Assembly (NCBI RefSeq): GCF_011398355.1
Contig: NZ_AP021889.1
Location: 124,001 to 188,000 of the forward strand
Length of the DNA: 64,000 nucleotides
Reading direction: 5' to 3'
DNA from: Thiosulfatimonas sediminis
Lineage (GTDB): Bacteria; Pseudomonadota; Gammaproteobacteria; Thiomicrospirales; Thiomicrospiraceae
This document shows, in pieces, positions 16,101 through 24,791 of the stretch. Below the pieces are notes generated by a model, which was not told where the DNA came from, made no database searches, and worked only from the letters and a program-made list of their open reading frames with translations. A program made the position numbers and the translations under genes. Every line of letters begins with the position of its first letter. Within the stretch, counting starts at the first letter, position 1.

Positions 16101-16411
16101 ATGAAGCCATTGGTAGTCTTCTAGGTGGCAATTCAGATCAAGGTACAGCAGGTTCGGTTGACCAATTGGTTGATGGCGTTACTGACTTAATCGGAGATGA
16201 TGGCCTAGGCTTAGTTGACGATAATTCGTTGGATGATTTGTTCAATGACACGACAACTATTGTTAGCGATTTGTTGGGTGGAACGGCTCCACAAGTTGAA
16301 AATGAAAGCAGCAATGGTGACAATAATACATCGGTGAGCAACGATTTATTAAGCTTGAATTTGGTGACAGATTTGGGTGATAACATTAATAATCTGCTTG
16401 GCGGTTTTTAA
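13133..16411 (+). CDS. LapA-like retention-module protein with tandem repeats
   Basis: 1092 aa. The N-terminus matches the retention module of LapA-type adhesins: VGTVKSITGVVKAIDPETG, GSPVFQGERIET, NGELVTLGS. It is followed by a LapG-type cleavage motif TAAG (residues 111-114, within ELEATAAGEE) and the usual GFDTNG segment. In Pseudomonas LapA this module keeps the protein in its outer-membrane exporter until LapG cuts. Residues about 520-1000 are seven 69-aa Asp-rich repeats. No RTX nonapeptides or vWA domain are seen at the C-terminus, and the protein is short for the family. Export genes and LapD/LapG are not nearby. Confidence 0.85.
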   Translation: MAIQVGTVKSITGVVKAIDPETGVERILTAGSPVFQGERIETMNASSLLIDMKNGELVTLGSTTILILNDDVVPANAASDEAAVPKGTLDAMLAAGQLNIDNLDLNELEATAAGEEGSANEGGVTIARLGLEGSVTSGFDTNGLGGGVAQVAEDAILLGGGSFTPPDSNNTPPNAIITDNGSRLIGLVGADQAQGNTGTGSLSQAGILDLGGLLSISGSLNTESSASSPLFGGQGNTLLELGALDVVNYQPKKEFIAEDKEDEIQQTEMSIDNGVGQDLLGLSKVIGNNEFDAPENDSTHNYDVSDDGQTVTVSRKDGRPMTEDEANAAMSNVEIKDTSVLGSLLSSGVIIGGTYGLSVTDAGGLNASTLQRQFLDVNLLQNGTNDGLGGLVDVPLLNVLDPVTGMLDDALGNTDEQLLNTVGDVLDTVDSVTDVLDPVLTPVGDILNEVGNLVTGLTDSLGKQTPLGDPMLGETLADGLNQGLQPLVDAGSITEGLLDGLNVDPGLGLTDNLLGGEPDEEITAGLVDDIVDQVTDVVDDLTAGLGLPTDTENLDDGLNAVTTDVDDLLNGDQDLQQVLGSLLGGEPDEAIKQGSADQVVDGVTDVVDDLTAGLGLPTDTENLDDGLNAVTTDVDDLLNGDQDLQQVLGSLLGGEPDEAIKQGSADQVVDGVTDVVDDLTAGLGLPTDTENLDDGLNAVTTDVDDLLNGDQDLQQVLGSLLGGEPDEAIKQGSADQVVDGVTDVVDDLTAGLGLPTDTENLDDGLNAVTTDVDDLLQGEQELQQVLGSLLGGEPGAEITQGSADQVVDGVTDVVDDLTAGLGLPTDTENLDDGLNAVTTDVDDLLQGEQELLQVVGSLLGGEPGAEITQGSADQVVDGATDVVDDLTAGLGLPTDSENLDDGLNAVTTDVDDLLQGEQELLQVVGSLLGGEPGAEITQGSADQVVDGATDVVDDLTAGLGLPTDTENLDDGLNAVTTDVDDLLQGEQSLDEAIGSLLGGNSDQGTAGSVDQLVDGVTDLIGDDGLGLVDDNSLDDLFNDTTTIVSDLLGGTAPQVENESSNGDNNTSVSNDLLSLNLVTDLGDNINNLLGGF
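14692..16140 (+). repeat. Seven tandem 207-bp repeats inside the adhesin gene
   Basis: The marker AGGATTGGGT recurs at 14761, 14968, 15175, 15382, 15589, 15796 and 16003, always 207 bases apart (69 codons). Units 1-4 are almost identical in the NGDQDLQQVLG part and the last three share QGEQELLQVVG, so two subfamilies exist. Synonymous blocks are shuffled between units (for example GACGACCTCACG against GATGATTTGACG), which suggests recombination between copies. Confidence 0.92.
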
Positions 16412-16435
16412 TATAGGCTGATTGTTTTATTGCAT

Positions 16436-16463
16436 AAAAAACCCGCTAATGCGGGTTTTTTTT
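16436..16463. terminator. Bidirectional terminator between adhesin gene and convergent gene
   Basis: ACCCGC, TAAT, GCGGGT (16441-16456) with A on the left and T on the right, so it works for both converging genes. It overlaps the stop codon of the minus-strand gene. Confidence 0.85.
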
Positions 16464-16950
16464 ATTTGTGTTTAATTTGCACGAGTTGAGCCAGTTTTAA
16501 GAGCCAAAAACTTAATTTTGGAGTTTGTGAGTGCTGCACGCTGATGACTTCGTTCAAATGATTTTCAGTTAAAGGTTTGCCTAAAACAGTACAGGCGGTT
16601 TTCATTAGATAAACCATTTCGTGAATGCTGTAATGTTCATCCACTTTTAGATAACTCAGTTTAGCGATGATTGCGGCTTGCAGTGCTAATGGCCACTCTT
16701 CCGCGTGAACGCGATATTTTTCCAATAAAAATTTATCCGGCTCGTGCGATTGCCACAAAGTTAACATACGGTCTAAGGAAACCGTGGTAAACAGGTGCAT
16801 GACTAAGTCTCTGGAATTACCTGGTAGCGCATCGCGTAGGCTAAATTCGTAATTGCCATCATCATGTAACATCATTGCGACCTCGTTTGTTTCTTTTAAT
16901 CCGTCTAAAATGGTTAAAATGCCTGCTATTAGCTTAGCGGTTTTCTGCAA
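16462..16950 (-). CDS. Hypothetical protein, helical, unknown
   Basis: 162 aa. No family recognised. No signal peptide or membrane helix; the sequence looks mainly alpha-helical (EEWPLALQAAIIAKLSYLKVD, WLLKLAQLVQIKHK). It faces the adhesin gene and shares its terminator, and is divergent from apt with a 66-base gap. Base composition resembles the core genes around it. A role in nucleotide metabolism or attachment cannot be argued from the sequence. Confidence 0.65.
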   Translation of the reverse strand: MQKTAKLIAGILTILDGLKETNEVAMMLHDDGNYEFSLRDALPGNSRDLVMHLFTTVSLDRMLTLWQSHEPDKFLLEKYRVHAEEWPLALQAAIIAKLSYLKVDEHYSIHEMVYLMKTACTVLGKPLTENHLNEVISVQHSQTPKLSFWLLKLAQLVQIKHK

Positions 16951-17016
16951 TAAAAGAAAATCTTCTGAAAGCGGATATTTTTAAATTGTCACTTTATTCT
17001 TAATACAGAGAGTTCT

Positions 17017-17535
17017 ATGTCACAACATCCATTAGCCCAATATTTAGCGCAAGTACCCGATTTTCCAAAGCCAGGCATTTTGTTTAGCGATATTTCGCCA
17101 CTCTTAAAAACCCGTTTCAACGAGACAATCGATGCGATGAGCGAGCTTTTCAGTCAGGAGGAGTGGGCGAACATAGATTGTTTAGCGGGCATTGAATCGC
17201 GTGGTTTCATTTTTGCAGCCGCTTTGGCCTATAAACACAATAAAGGCTTTATTAAAGTGCGTAAGCCCGGTAAGTTGCCAAATGTACACGCCTCAATCGA
17301 ATATGGATTGGAATATGGCAGTGATAAATTAGAAATGCAAAAAGGCGATGGCAGTCGGATTGTTTTGCTGGATGATTTAATCGCCACGGGCGGCTCGATG
17401 GGCGCGGCGGCACAGCTTTGTGAACAGGTGGGGTATGAGGTTATTGGGATGGCGTGCCTGATTGATTTAAAAGCATTGAATAGTTTTGTTTATAAAGACA
17501 TGGCAGTGCGTTCCGTTATTCAATTTCACGATTGA
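17017..17535 (+). CDS. apt: Adenine phosphoribosyltransferase
   Basis: 172 aa, normal length. The PRPP-binding motif IVLLDDLIATGGSMGAA lies at about residues 115-131, and the N-terminal FPKPGILFSDISPLL and GIESRGFIF segments are typical of Apt. It converts adenine and PRPP to AMP in purine salvage. Single gene with its own terminator shared with argH. Confidence 0.96.
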   Translation: MSQHPLAQYLAQVPDFPKPGILFSDISPLLKTRFNETIDAMSELFSQEEWANIDCLAGIESRGFIFAAALAYKHNKGFIKVRKPGKLPNVHASIEYGLEYGSDKLEMQKGDGSRIVLLDDLIATGGSMGAAAQLCEQVGYEVIGMACLIDLKALNSFVYKDMAVRSVIQFHD

Positions 17536-17564
17536 TGCGCTTAATTTTTAACAGGCTTTAAATT

Positions 17565-17592
17565 AAAAACCCGCTCTAAACAGCGGGTTTTT
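17565..17592. terminator. Bidirectional terminator between apt and argH
   Basis: AAAAACCCGCT, CTAAAC, AGCGGGTTTTT: perfect stem with A/T runs on both sides, placed between converging genes. Confidence 0.88.
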
Positions 17593-17602
17593 GTTAAGCA
17601 TA

Positions 17603-19000
17603 TTATTGCGCTGCTAAATAGTCTTTAGCCCGCTCTACAGCGGCGCGGACTTGATTTGGCGCCGTGCCGCCGAAATGATTACGCGCAGCGACCGAACCTT
17701 CTAAGGTCAGCACTTCATAGACGTCTTCGGTGATTTGGTCGCAGAAACCTTGCAAAGTTTCTAGTGACATTTCCGAAAGGTCTTGCCCTGTTTTAATCCC
17801 ATGCGCTACGGCTAGACCGACTACTTCGTGTGAATCTCGGAAAGCCAAACCTTTGCCGACTAGGTAATCGGCTAAATCGGTAGCGGTAGAAAAGCCGCGT
17901 TTGGCTGCTTCGTAGGTAATGTCTTTTTTGACCAATATCGCAGGAACCATATCGGCAAAAGCACGCAAGCTCCCTCTCACCGTATCCACCGTGTCGAATA
18001 GGGGCTCTTTGTCCTCTTGATTATCTTTGTTGTACGCTAAAGGTTGCGATTTCATCAAGGTCAAAAGGCTCATTAAATGCCCGTAAACTCGACCGGTTTT
18101 TCCGCGCACTAATTCTGGAACATCTGGGTTTTTCTTCTGGGGCATGATTGAGGAGCCGGTACAGAAGCGATCCGGTAGGTCGATAAACTGGAACTGTGCC
18201 GATGACCAAAGCACCAATTCTTCTGAAAAGCGTGATAAGTGCATCATTAACGTTGCGGCAAAATGGGTAAACTCAATCGCGAAATCTCGGTCAGAAACGC
18301 CATCTAAAGAGTTTTCGCTGACGCGTTCAAAATGAAGCAATTCGGCAGTATAGTGGCGATCAATCGGATAGGTTGTGCCGGCCAATGCTGCTGAGCCAAG
18401 TGGTAAGGTGTTGACGCGTTTACGGCAGTCGTGCAAGCGCTCGACATCGCGTTTAATCATTTCAAACCAAGCCAGCATATGGTGTCCGAAAGTGACTGGT
18501 TGTGCGGTTTGTAAATGGGTGAAACCTGGCATGATGGTATCGGCTTCGCGTTCTGCCAACATCACTAAACCTTCCTGTAGGCGCTTTAGTTCCGGCAAAA
18601 TTTGATCGATTTCATCACGGATATACAGACGAATATCGGTGGCAACTTGGTCGTTACGCGAGCGACCGGTGTGCAGTTTTTTGCCGGTAATGCCTATAAG
18701 CGCGGTTAAGCGCGCTTCGATGTTCATGTGAATGTCTTCTTGTTTAATCGACCAGTTAAAATCACCCGCTTCAATTTCTGCCTGCACTTGGCTTAGGCCG
18801 CGTTGAATATCTTGCAACTCTTGTTGATTAAGAATGCCGACTTTATTGAGCATGGTTGCGTGCGCAATCGAGCCTTGAATGTCTTGTTTATACATTCGTT
18901 TGTCAAACATGATTGAGGCGGTAAAGGCTTCGACAAAGGCATCTGTTGATTCGCTAAAGCGAGCGCTGGAAAGTTTTTCTTGGTTGTGTTGGTTGCTCAT
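17603..19000 (-). CDS. argH: Argininosuccinate lyase
   Basis: 465 aa. The fumarase/lyase superfamily signature [12 protein letters not shown] is present (about residues 278-289), as are [13 protein letters not shown] and the substrate loop TFGHHMLAW. It splits argininosuccinate into arginine and fumarate, the last step of arginine synthesis. I chose ATG 19000 ([10 protein letters not shown]) because GAGAGA precedes it; an in-frame start at 19015 would add five residues without better support. The thioredoxin-like gene upstream is on the same strand, 42 bases away. Confidence 0.96.
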   Translation of the reverse strand: MSNQHNQEKLSSARFSESTDAFVEAFTASIMFDKRMYKQDIQGSIAHATMLNKVGILNQQELQDIQRGLSQVQAEIEAGDFNWSIKQEDIHMNIEARLTALIGITGKKLHTGRSRNDQVATDIRLYIRDEIDQILPELKRLQEGLVMLAEREADTIMPGFTHLQTAQPVTFGHHMLAWFEMIKRDVERLHDCRKRVNTLPLGSAALAGTTYPIDRHYTAELLHFERVSENSLDGVSDRDFAIEFTHFAATLMMHLSRFSEELVLWSSAQFQFIDLPDRFCTGSSIMPQKKNPDVPELVRGKTGRVYGHLMSLLTLMKSQPLAYNKDNQEDKEPLFDTVDTVRGSLRAFADMVPAILVKKDITYEAAKRGFSTATDLADYLVGKGLAFRDSHEVVGLAVAHGIKTGQDLSEMSLETLQGFCDQITEDVYEVLTLEGSVAARNHFGGTAPNQVRAAVERAKDYLAAQ

Positions 19001-19042
19001 ATCTCTCTCAAACAAAGCGTAAATTCTAAATTTCTAAGACGC

Positions 19043-19600
19043 CTATTGCGGCGGCATTTGCTGCTGAATTTCTAACAACTCAGGGGTGGCCGGAATACGT
19101 TTTTGCAAGCCCATATTTTGGTAGGCTTGGTTTAATCGGTTATGCACGACACCGGCAAACATGGTGACTTCGGAAATGCCGACAATACGCTCAGCGACTT
19201 CTTTGCCGTGACCATCAAAAAAAACGATTGTTGGGGTTAAATCCGCATTAATTTGATAGGCCCAGTCGCGTTTTTTAAGTGGCTTGCCCTGCCAATCCGG
19301 AATCGGATCATCTTCGTCAATTGCCACATTGCGTAAATACATTACTTTGCCTTCATACAATCCGTTGATGGACATCGGATTAAGTACTTGTTCTTTGAGC
19401 AGAACGCAGTAATCACACCATTGCGCACTGAACATCAGCATAATCGGCAGCTCATTGGCCTTGGCTTGAGCGCCTAAGCTTTGTAAGTCTTGCAACTCCG
19501 GCAAGGAGTGCTGTTTGCCGGCCAGTGCGGTGCTATCGCAACCGGCTTGAAAGGCCAGCAAGCCGATAAGTGATATGCGTGTTACAACGTTCGACAGCAT
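19043..19600 (-). CDS. Thioredoxin-fold lipoprotein
   Basis: 185 aa. A lipoprotein signal peptide ends LAFQAGC (Cys20 as probable lipid site). The thioredoxin-like domain has WCDYC (near residues 62-66) and a cis-Pro strand DLTPTIVFF. Such periplasmic proteins reduce or shuffle disulfides; SoxW in sulfur oxidisers has a similar layout, so a SoxW-like role is possible but not shown. It precedes argH on the same strand and is divergent from hemC. Confidence 0.8.
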   Translation of the reverse strand: MLSNVVTRISLIGLLAFQAGCDSTALAGKQHSLPELQDLQSLGAQAKANELPIMLMFSAQWCDYCVLLKEQVLNPMSINGLYEGKVMYLRNVAIDEDDPIPDWQGKPLKKRDWAYQINADLTPTIVFFDGHGKEVAERIVGISEVTMFAGVVHNRLNQAYQNMGLQKRIPATPELLEIQQQMPPQ

Positions 19601-19758
19601 TTTGTATTCTCCTACAAAGTAACCTCTTCAGCCCGTGCGTTTTAAATACGTTATGAATTGGTGTAGTATGATGCGGCTATTTTATCGAAATCCCATTAAG
19701 GATTTCAGTAAAATGCCCATGAGTTTAAGACAAATGAACAGGCTAATTGGAAACAAGC

Positions 19759-20703
19759 ATGAGAGAAACATTACGAATCGCAACCCGTAAGAGCCCTTTG
19801 GCACTGTGGCAGGCAGAATTTGTGAAGGCGGAGCTAGAAAAAGCGCATCCTCACTTAACCGTTGAATTACTGCCGATGTCGACCAAGGGTGACAAGATTC
19901 TGGATGTGCCTTTGGCCAAAATTGGCGGGAAAGGCTTGTTTACCAAAGAGTTAGAAGACCGAATGATGGCAGGTGAAGCGGATATTGCAGTGCATTCGAT
20001 GAAAGATGTGCCGATGGAGTTGCCAGAAGGCTTTGCTTTGGGTGCCATTTTGCAACGTCACACGCCGACGGATGCGTTTGTCTCAAACAAATACCGCTCC
20101 TTTGCCGAGTTACCGCAGGGTGCGATTTTAGGAACCTCAAGCTTACGACGTAAAGCGCAATTAATGGCGATTCGTCCAGATTTGGATGTGCGTGATTTAC
20201 GTGGTAACGTCGGCACCCGCTTGGGCAAACTGGATGCCGGTGAGTATGATGCGATTGTTTTAGCCACTTCCGGTTTGCAGCGTTTGGGATTAGATGCACG
20301 TATCCGCCATGAAATTACCCCGGAAGATTGCTTGCCGGCGGTAACGCAAGGAACCTTAGGGATTGAGTATTTTGCGGCAGACGAGGAAATCAAAACAATT
20401 ATTTCGGTGCTTAACCATCGGCCAACTGAGATTCGTACCCTCGCCGAGCGTGCGATGAATCATCGTCTGGAAGGTGGCTGTCAGGTGCCGATTGGTGTTT
20501 TTGCTGAGCTTTTAGGAAATCAGCAAATTAAAATTCGTGGTTTAGTCGCTAGTTTAGACGGCAGTCAAATTATTCGCAATCAAGTGATTGGCCCGCAATC
20601 GCAAGCCTATGCTTTAGGTCGTGTGCTTGGTGACGCTTTGTTGGAACAGGGCGCGAAAGCGATTCTGGACGAGGTTTATGCCGGCGACCACAACAAAGGT
20701 TAA
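19759..20703 (+). CDS. hemC: Porphobilinogen deaminase (hydroxymethylbilane synthase)
   Basis: 314 aa. [18 protein letters not shown] at the N-terminus, [23 protein letters not shown], and the dipyrromethane-cofactor cysteine in EGGCQVPIG (around residue 240) are all present. It polymerises four porphobilinogens to hydroxymethylbilane. A TTG 12 bases upstream is in frame, but ATG 19759 gives the standard [12 protein letters not shown] start. First gene of hemCDXY. Confidence 0.96.
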   Translation: MRETLRIATRKSPLALWQAEFVKAELEKAHPHLTVELLPMSTKGDKILDVPLAKIGGKGLFTKELEDRMMAGEADIAVHSMKDVPMELPEGFALGAILQRHTPTDAFVSNKYRSFAELPQGAILGTSSLRRKAQLMAIRPDLDVRDLRGNVGTRLGKLDAGEYDAIVLATSGLQRLGLDARIRHEITPEDCLPAVTQGTLGIEYFAADEEIKTIISVLNHRPTEIRTLAERAMNHRLEGGCQVPIGVFAELLGNQQIKIRGLVASLDGSQIIRNQVIGPQSQAYALGRVLGDALLEQGAKAILDEVYAGDHNKG

Positions 20704-20783
20704 TCTCTTCTTAATGGATAATGTCCCTTGCGAGATGTATTTAAGTGGCGCAAGGGCGTAGCCCTTTCTAAAAGGTTGAGTTG

Positions 20784-21572
20784 ATGTTGCAACTTGCAGA
20801 CCTCACATTTCTGAACACGCGTCCCGCGCAGCAAGCCCAGCCTTTAACACAGCTTCTTCAGCAAAACACGGTGCAGGTTTTGGAATGCCCAACTTTACGC
20901 ATCGCTTTGTTGGATGAGGTTGCCTTGGCTTCGCCAGTGCAGACCTACGATATGTTGTTGTTTACCAGTGTGAATGCATTGCGCGGTTGGCAGCAAAACC
21001 ATCTTGATGTTCAATTTGCTCACCATCAAACCTTAATCGCCATCGGTAAAGCGACCGCCGATTATGGCTTGCAGTTAGGTTGGCCGATTGCGGTCTTGGC
21101 GCAACAGCATTTTGATAGCGAAAGTTTATTGGCTCATCCACAAATGCAAGATTTGTCCGGTCAGAAAATTCTCTTAGTTAAAGGGCAAGGCGGGCGGGAT
21201 AAGTTACCTACGACTCTTCGTGCGCGTGGCGCGGTTGTTACTGCGTTAGACGTCTATAAACGTCAACCGGCATCCTATTGTGCAAGCTCTTGGCCAGCCT
21301 TTCGGGTTAGTCAGCATCCGGTGCTATTGATTAGCAGCTATGACAGTTTTTGTGGTCTAAATGCAATACTTGATGTGGCTGAAAAGCAGGTTTTATCGGC
21401 GTCTTGCGCGCACTGGGATTTTATTGAATTGGCGATTGTTTTTAGCCAACGTATCGCCGATAAAATGCGCGCTGCTGGTTGGCAAAGACCAATTAGCGTC
21501 ATCCCAACGCAGAGCAATCAAGGCGTTTTAGACGCTTTGCGCGCATATCTTGCGCAACGCCATGCGGAATAG
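20784..21572 (+). CDS. hemD: Uroporphyrinogen-III synthase
   Basis: 262 aa. The family is divergent in sequence; recognisable pieces are LNTRPAQQAQPL at the start, DMLLFTSVNALRGW, and KILLVKGQGGRDKLPTTLRARGA. It closes hydroxymethylbilane with ring-D inversion. The position between hemC and hemX fixes the call. AAGG stands before ATG 20784; a TTG three bases earlier is the only alternative. No membrane helix. Confidence 0.9.
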   Translation: MLQLADLTFLNTRPAQQAQPLTQLLQQNTVQVLECPTLRIALLDEVALASPVQTYDMLLFTSVNALRGWQQNHLDVQFAHHQTLIAIGKATADYGLQLGWPIAVLAQQHFDSESLLAHPQMQDLSGQKILLVKGQGGRDKLPTTLRARGAVVTALDVYKRQPASYCASSWPAFRVSQHPVLLISSYDSFCGLNAILDVAEKQVLSASCAHWDFIELAIVFSQRIADKMRAAGWQRPISVIPTQSNQGVLDALRAYLAQRHAE

Positions 21573-21689
21573 CGGAAGCGGCATAGATAAATTTACGCAA
21601 ACGCTTGTCAGTCCTCTACAATAAACAAAAACAGCCGTTTATACGCCACTTAAGGTCATTTGGGCGGCCTGTCATTTTGGAGTTAACCT

Positions 21690-22982
21690 ATGCCGGATAA
21701 AAATCATTCAACCTTAGCGTCGCATCATGATGTGTTGGAAGCCGAGGTCCTTTCCGAAGCGCCAGACGAACCATCACAGCGTGACAAGAAGCCAACTCAA
21801 AGCCCTACTGAATCGCGAATTAAATCACAAGTAAAGCAGTGGTTAACGCATTTAAAAGAGCGAATCGTCAGCAGTGCTTTAGTGTTACTGTTGATCATAG
21901 CTTTGGTGTATCTGTTTGCCCAGCAACAGTGGATGCAAAATCGTTTTGTTAATCTCGATCAGGATATACAGACTCTGGATAAGAACATTCAGAAAGCATC
22001 ACAGCAGGCACAAAACGTGCAGTCTGAGGTACAGGGCATCACTAGCCATGATTATGAGCAACAGTTAGAACAACAAAATGCAGCATTGCAAACTTTGCAG
22101 ACACAACTGAAAGCCATGGCTGAACAGCCTATGGTGAACGCGCAACAGCTGCAAGCATTGGAACAAAAACTGAGTCAGCAAATTCAACAGGCGACCAGTG
22201 GGCAGGCGGCATCCAGTGATGGGGAGGCATTAAGTCAGCTTAAAAATACTCTGCAACAGCAGATTAATGCCATACAACAAGCGCAGCAACAGCTTACTGC
22301 ACAGTTCAAGCAGGGGCAGGCAAAACAGGGGCCAGCAAATACACTTTCGCTTGAGGAGTTGCAGTACTGGGCGCTAAAAATAAATACCCAGTGGTTGTTA
22401 CAAGCGCCGATTGAGCAGACTTTGCAACAATTGTTGGCGTTTAAGCAAGCGGTTGGTCTTTTACCCAAAACACTCAATTACTCAATCACTTTATTAGTCG
22501 ACCAGGACATTGCGCAGTTAAAGCAGCGTGCCGCCCAGTCTGCACAACGTCCTGTTGTTGATTTATCTCAGTTACGTCAACGCGTGAAAACCTTGCCACA
22601 GCAGACGATCGACAAGGCAGAATCAACGCCAGAAGTTGAGCCTGTCGGCGGGCTCTGGCAAGGTTTGTTGGACAAGTTATCGAGTCTTGTCAAAATCCAA
22701 AAACGGGAAGCGGAGAGCGTCACAGAAGTGGAAGCTTTAATGCTGCGTGAAGTTATCCAACAGCGCCTGTTAATGGAAATCGACCGCTTGGAGTATGCGT
22801 TACAAGTGGAGTCCCCCGCTTTAGTAAGAGCGGCGACAGAGCGCTTAAATCAGTTGGCTAAAGCACAAGCGCCGGCGATTGCGTCAGCCTTTAGCAGTGA
22901 TTTATTACCCTTTGCACAGTGGCAAGCGCTGCAGCGCAAACCGCTACTGGTAAGCAAAATCGCCGATGCGGCGCAGTCTTAG
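21690..22982 (+). CDS. hemX: HemX-family membrane protein
   Basis: 430 aa. A charged N-terminal tail, one membrane helix (about residues 57-75) and a long Gln-rich coiled coil (about 85-205) precede a helical C-terminal domain. This is the layout of gammaproteobacterial HemX, once annotated as a uroporphyrinogen methyltransferase; no methyltransferase motif is visible. Its role in tetrapyrrole synthesis is unclear. It follows hemD by 117 bases and precedes hemY by 9. Confidence 0.88.
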   Translation: MPDKNHSTLASHHDVLEAEVLSEAPDEPSQRDKKPTQSPTESRIKSQVKQWLTHLKERIVSSALVLLLIIALVYLFAQQQWMQNRFVNLDQDIQTLDKNIQKASQQAQNVQSEVQGITSHDYEQQLEQQNAALQTLQTQLKAMAEQPMVNAQQLQALEQKLSQQIQQATSGQAASSDGEALSQLKNTLQQQINAIQQAQQQLTAQFKQGQAKQGPANTLSLEELQYWALKINTQWLLQAPIEQTLQQLLAFKQAVGLLPKTLNYSITLLVDQDIAQLKQRAAQSAQRPVVDLSQLRQRVKTLPQQTIDKAESTPEVEPVGGLWQGLLDKLSSLVKIQKREAESVTEVEALMLREVIQQRLLMEIDRLEYALQVESPALVRAATERLNQLAKAQAPAIASAFSSDLLPFAQWQALQRKPLLVSKIADAAQS

Positions 22983-22991
22983 GAGGCCGCA

Positions 22992-24167
22992 ATGAAATTA
23001 GTTGTCACTTGGACTCTCGCTTTACTGATTACCACTGCTTTAGCGACCTTAATGCTCTATGACAATGGCATTGTTTCGATGGCTTGGGGCGGATGGATTG
23101 TCGAAACCAGTTTAAGCTTTTTCGTGGGCGGATTCTTGGTGCTATTTATTGCCGCCTATTTTGCGGTGAATTTTATAATCAAAATATGGCGCTTTCCAAG
23201 ATATTGGCGCAACCGCAGCCAAATGCGTCGCTACTCTAAAGCGCAAGGTGCGATGACCGAGGGAATGATTGCACTTGAATATGGTGAATGGTATAAGGCA
23301 GAAAAAGCCTTGATTCGTGGTGCCAAACAGAGTGAAGCCGGTCTGATTAACTACCTTAGCGCGGCCAAAATGGCACAAAATCAAAATGCCTTTGATCGCC
23401 GTGACAAATATTTACAACAAGCGCGTGATGCTTATCCGCAAGAATATATGTTGATTGGTTTAGTCGAAGCGCGGTTGTTGCTCGAACAAGCGCCTTGGGA
23501 GGGACTGGCATTGCTGCAAGCGCTGCATGAACAAGAACCGAAACATGAAACCGTTTTAGCCGAATTTTGTAAGGTGTTGGTGCAGTTACAGCAGTGGGAT
23601 GAATTAGAGAGGCTAATGCCGTTGATTCGTGCAAGTAAGGCTTTGGTTCGTGATGAGTTATGGTCGTTACAGCGAGAACTCTGGGCCGGCAAGCTGAGCC
23701 AAACCAAAGATGTCGATGCGCTCGACCATCTTTGGCATCAATTGAGCAGTAAAGAACAGCAAGAGCCGGTTATTTTGGCGGAATATGTAGAGCAGCGTAT
23801 CGGTTTTGGTGAAGAAGTCGGTGTGGCCGAGTTAATTGAAAAAGCCTTGAAGCGTCAGTGGGATAATCGACTTTGCCATCAGTTTGGACGTTTAACGCTT
23901 GGGCCTGCGTTTGAGCTGCTAAAAAAAGCGGAAAAGTGGAGTAAGTCCCAGTCAGAAAATCCGATTTTACTGCTGACATTAGGGCGTTTAGCGTGCCGTA
24001 GTCAGATGTGGGCAATGGGCAAAAGTTACTTGAAGCAAAGTTTACGAATCGAGCCGCAACTGGAAACATTTCATGCGTTAGCGCGCTGTTTTGAAGCTGA
24101 AGGACAAGAGTCTGAAGCGGCGTTGGTCTACAAGCAGGCGATTGAACAGTTACAGCAGAAAAACTAA
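22992..24167 (+). CDS. hemY: HemY-family TPR membrane protein
   Basis: 391 aa. Two N-terminal membrane helices (about 5-25 and 38-62) followed by the basic RFPRYWRNRSQMRRYSKAQGAM segment and TPR-like helices, the standard form of proteobacterial HemY (unrelated to the Bacillus oxidase of that name). Genetic work in relatives ties it to late heme synthesis, possibly as a scaffold. An AGGAGG site lies just before ATG. Last gene of the cluster. Confidence 0.9.
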   Translation: MKLVVTWTLALLITTALATLMLYDNGIVSMAWGGWIVETSLSFFVGGFLVLFIAAYFAVNFIIKIWRFPRYWRNRSQMRRYSKAQGAMTEGMIALEYGEWYKAEKALIRGAKQSEAGLINYLSAAKMAQNQNAFDRRDKYLQQARDAYPQEYMLIGLVEARLLLEQAPWEGLALLQALHEQEPKHETVLAEFCKVLVQLQQWDELERLMPLIRASKALVRDELWSLQRELWAGKLSQTKDVDALDHLWHQLSSKEQQEPVILAEYVEQRIGFGEEVGVAELIEKALKRQWDNRLCHQFGRLTLGPAFELLKKAEKWSKSQSENPILLLTLGRLACRSQMWAMGKSYLKQSLRIEPQLETFHALARCFEAEGQESEAALVYKQAIEQLQQKN

Positions 24168-24186
24168 GATGCGAACTCTGCACAGT

Positions 24187-24207
24187 GGTTTCAGGTAGGC
24201 TGAAACC
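24187..24207 (+). terminator. Hairpin after hemY, weak terminator
   Basis: GGTTTCAG (24187-24194) and CTGAAACC (24200-24207), perfect 8-bp stem with a 5-base loop. The T run after it is short, so it may end or only stabilise the hemCDXY transcript. Confidence 0.5.
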
Positions 24208-24232
24208 GTTTAATCGCTAAAGTGCGCGCTGT

Positions 24233-24616
24233 TTACGCGGTGTGTACCTGATGAGCACTGAGGTGTTGCATGAAGTGTGAGGTACCGCTTTTGAATTTGT
24301 TTACCAACTGTTCTAGCCAGTGACGGAAGACATCAAAGTTGGATAGTAGTTGTCCACCAATCAAGAAGCAACCTTGGTTTTGTATCAGATTTTTGATTTT
24401 TAATTCAATCTGGATGAAGCGATTTTTGCTCTGTACTCCGGTATCAATTTCAATAGATATTATTTTGTTGATGTCCAAACCAGGCAGGGTGCTTTCTAGA
24501 CGTAGCCCTTCAGTGCTGATATTGAGCAGTTTTCCTTTTACTATGATGCCATCATAGCTAATCCGACAAGATTGCATAAACTCTAAGCGTTCTGATTTAC
24601 GACGATTGATTTGCAT
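24233..24616 (-). CDS. Single-domain PilZ protein
   Basis: 127 aa. The c-di-GMP binding signature is visible: RRKSER (RxxxR type, residues 5-10) and NISTEGLRLES (D/NxSxxG). The rest is a PilZ beta barrel with a helical tail. It probably acts as a small c-di-GMP receptor. The ribosome site is weak. A nine-G tract lies about 150 bases upstream (24764-24772). Confidence 0.85.
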   Translation of the reverse strand: MQINRRKSERLEFMQSCRISYDGIIVKGKLLNISTEGLRLESTLPGLDINKIISIEIDTGVQSKNRFIQIELKIKNLIQNQGCFLIGGQLLSNFDVFRHWLEQLVNKFKSGTSHFMQHLSAHQVHTA

Positions 24617-24791
24617 TTTTAGTTACCGAATTAAGTGTGTTGATTTCTATTTTTAGCAAAATAGTAAAGTAAATAAAGTTTACCATGTAATTTTTATGTA
24701 ATTTTAAAATTAATATGATAATCAATCATTTATTAAGAAGGTATGCCACAAATGTCTAAATCAGGGGGGGGGTGGTATAAAAGGATGGGGT

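Noticed and set aside
15262-16131. Long 289-aa open frame on the minus strand within the adhesin gene
   Set aside because: It is periodic every 69 residues and exists only because the plus-strand repeats lack stops in that frame; Ser/Pro-rich shadow without a ribosome site.
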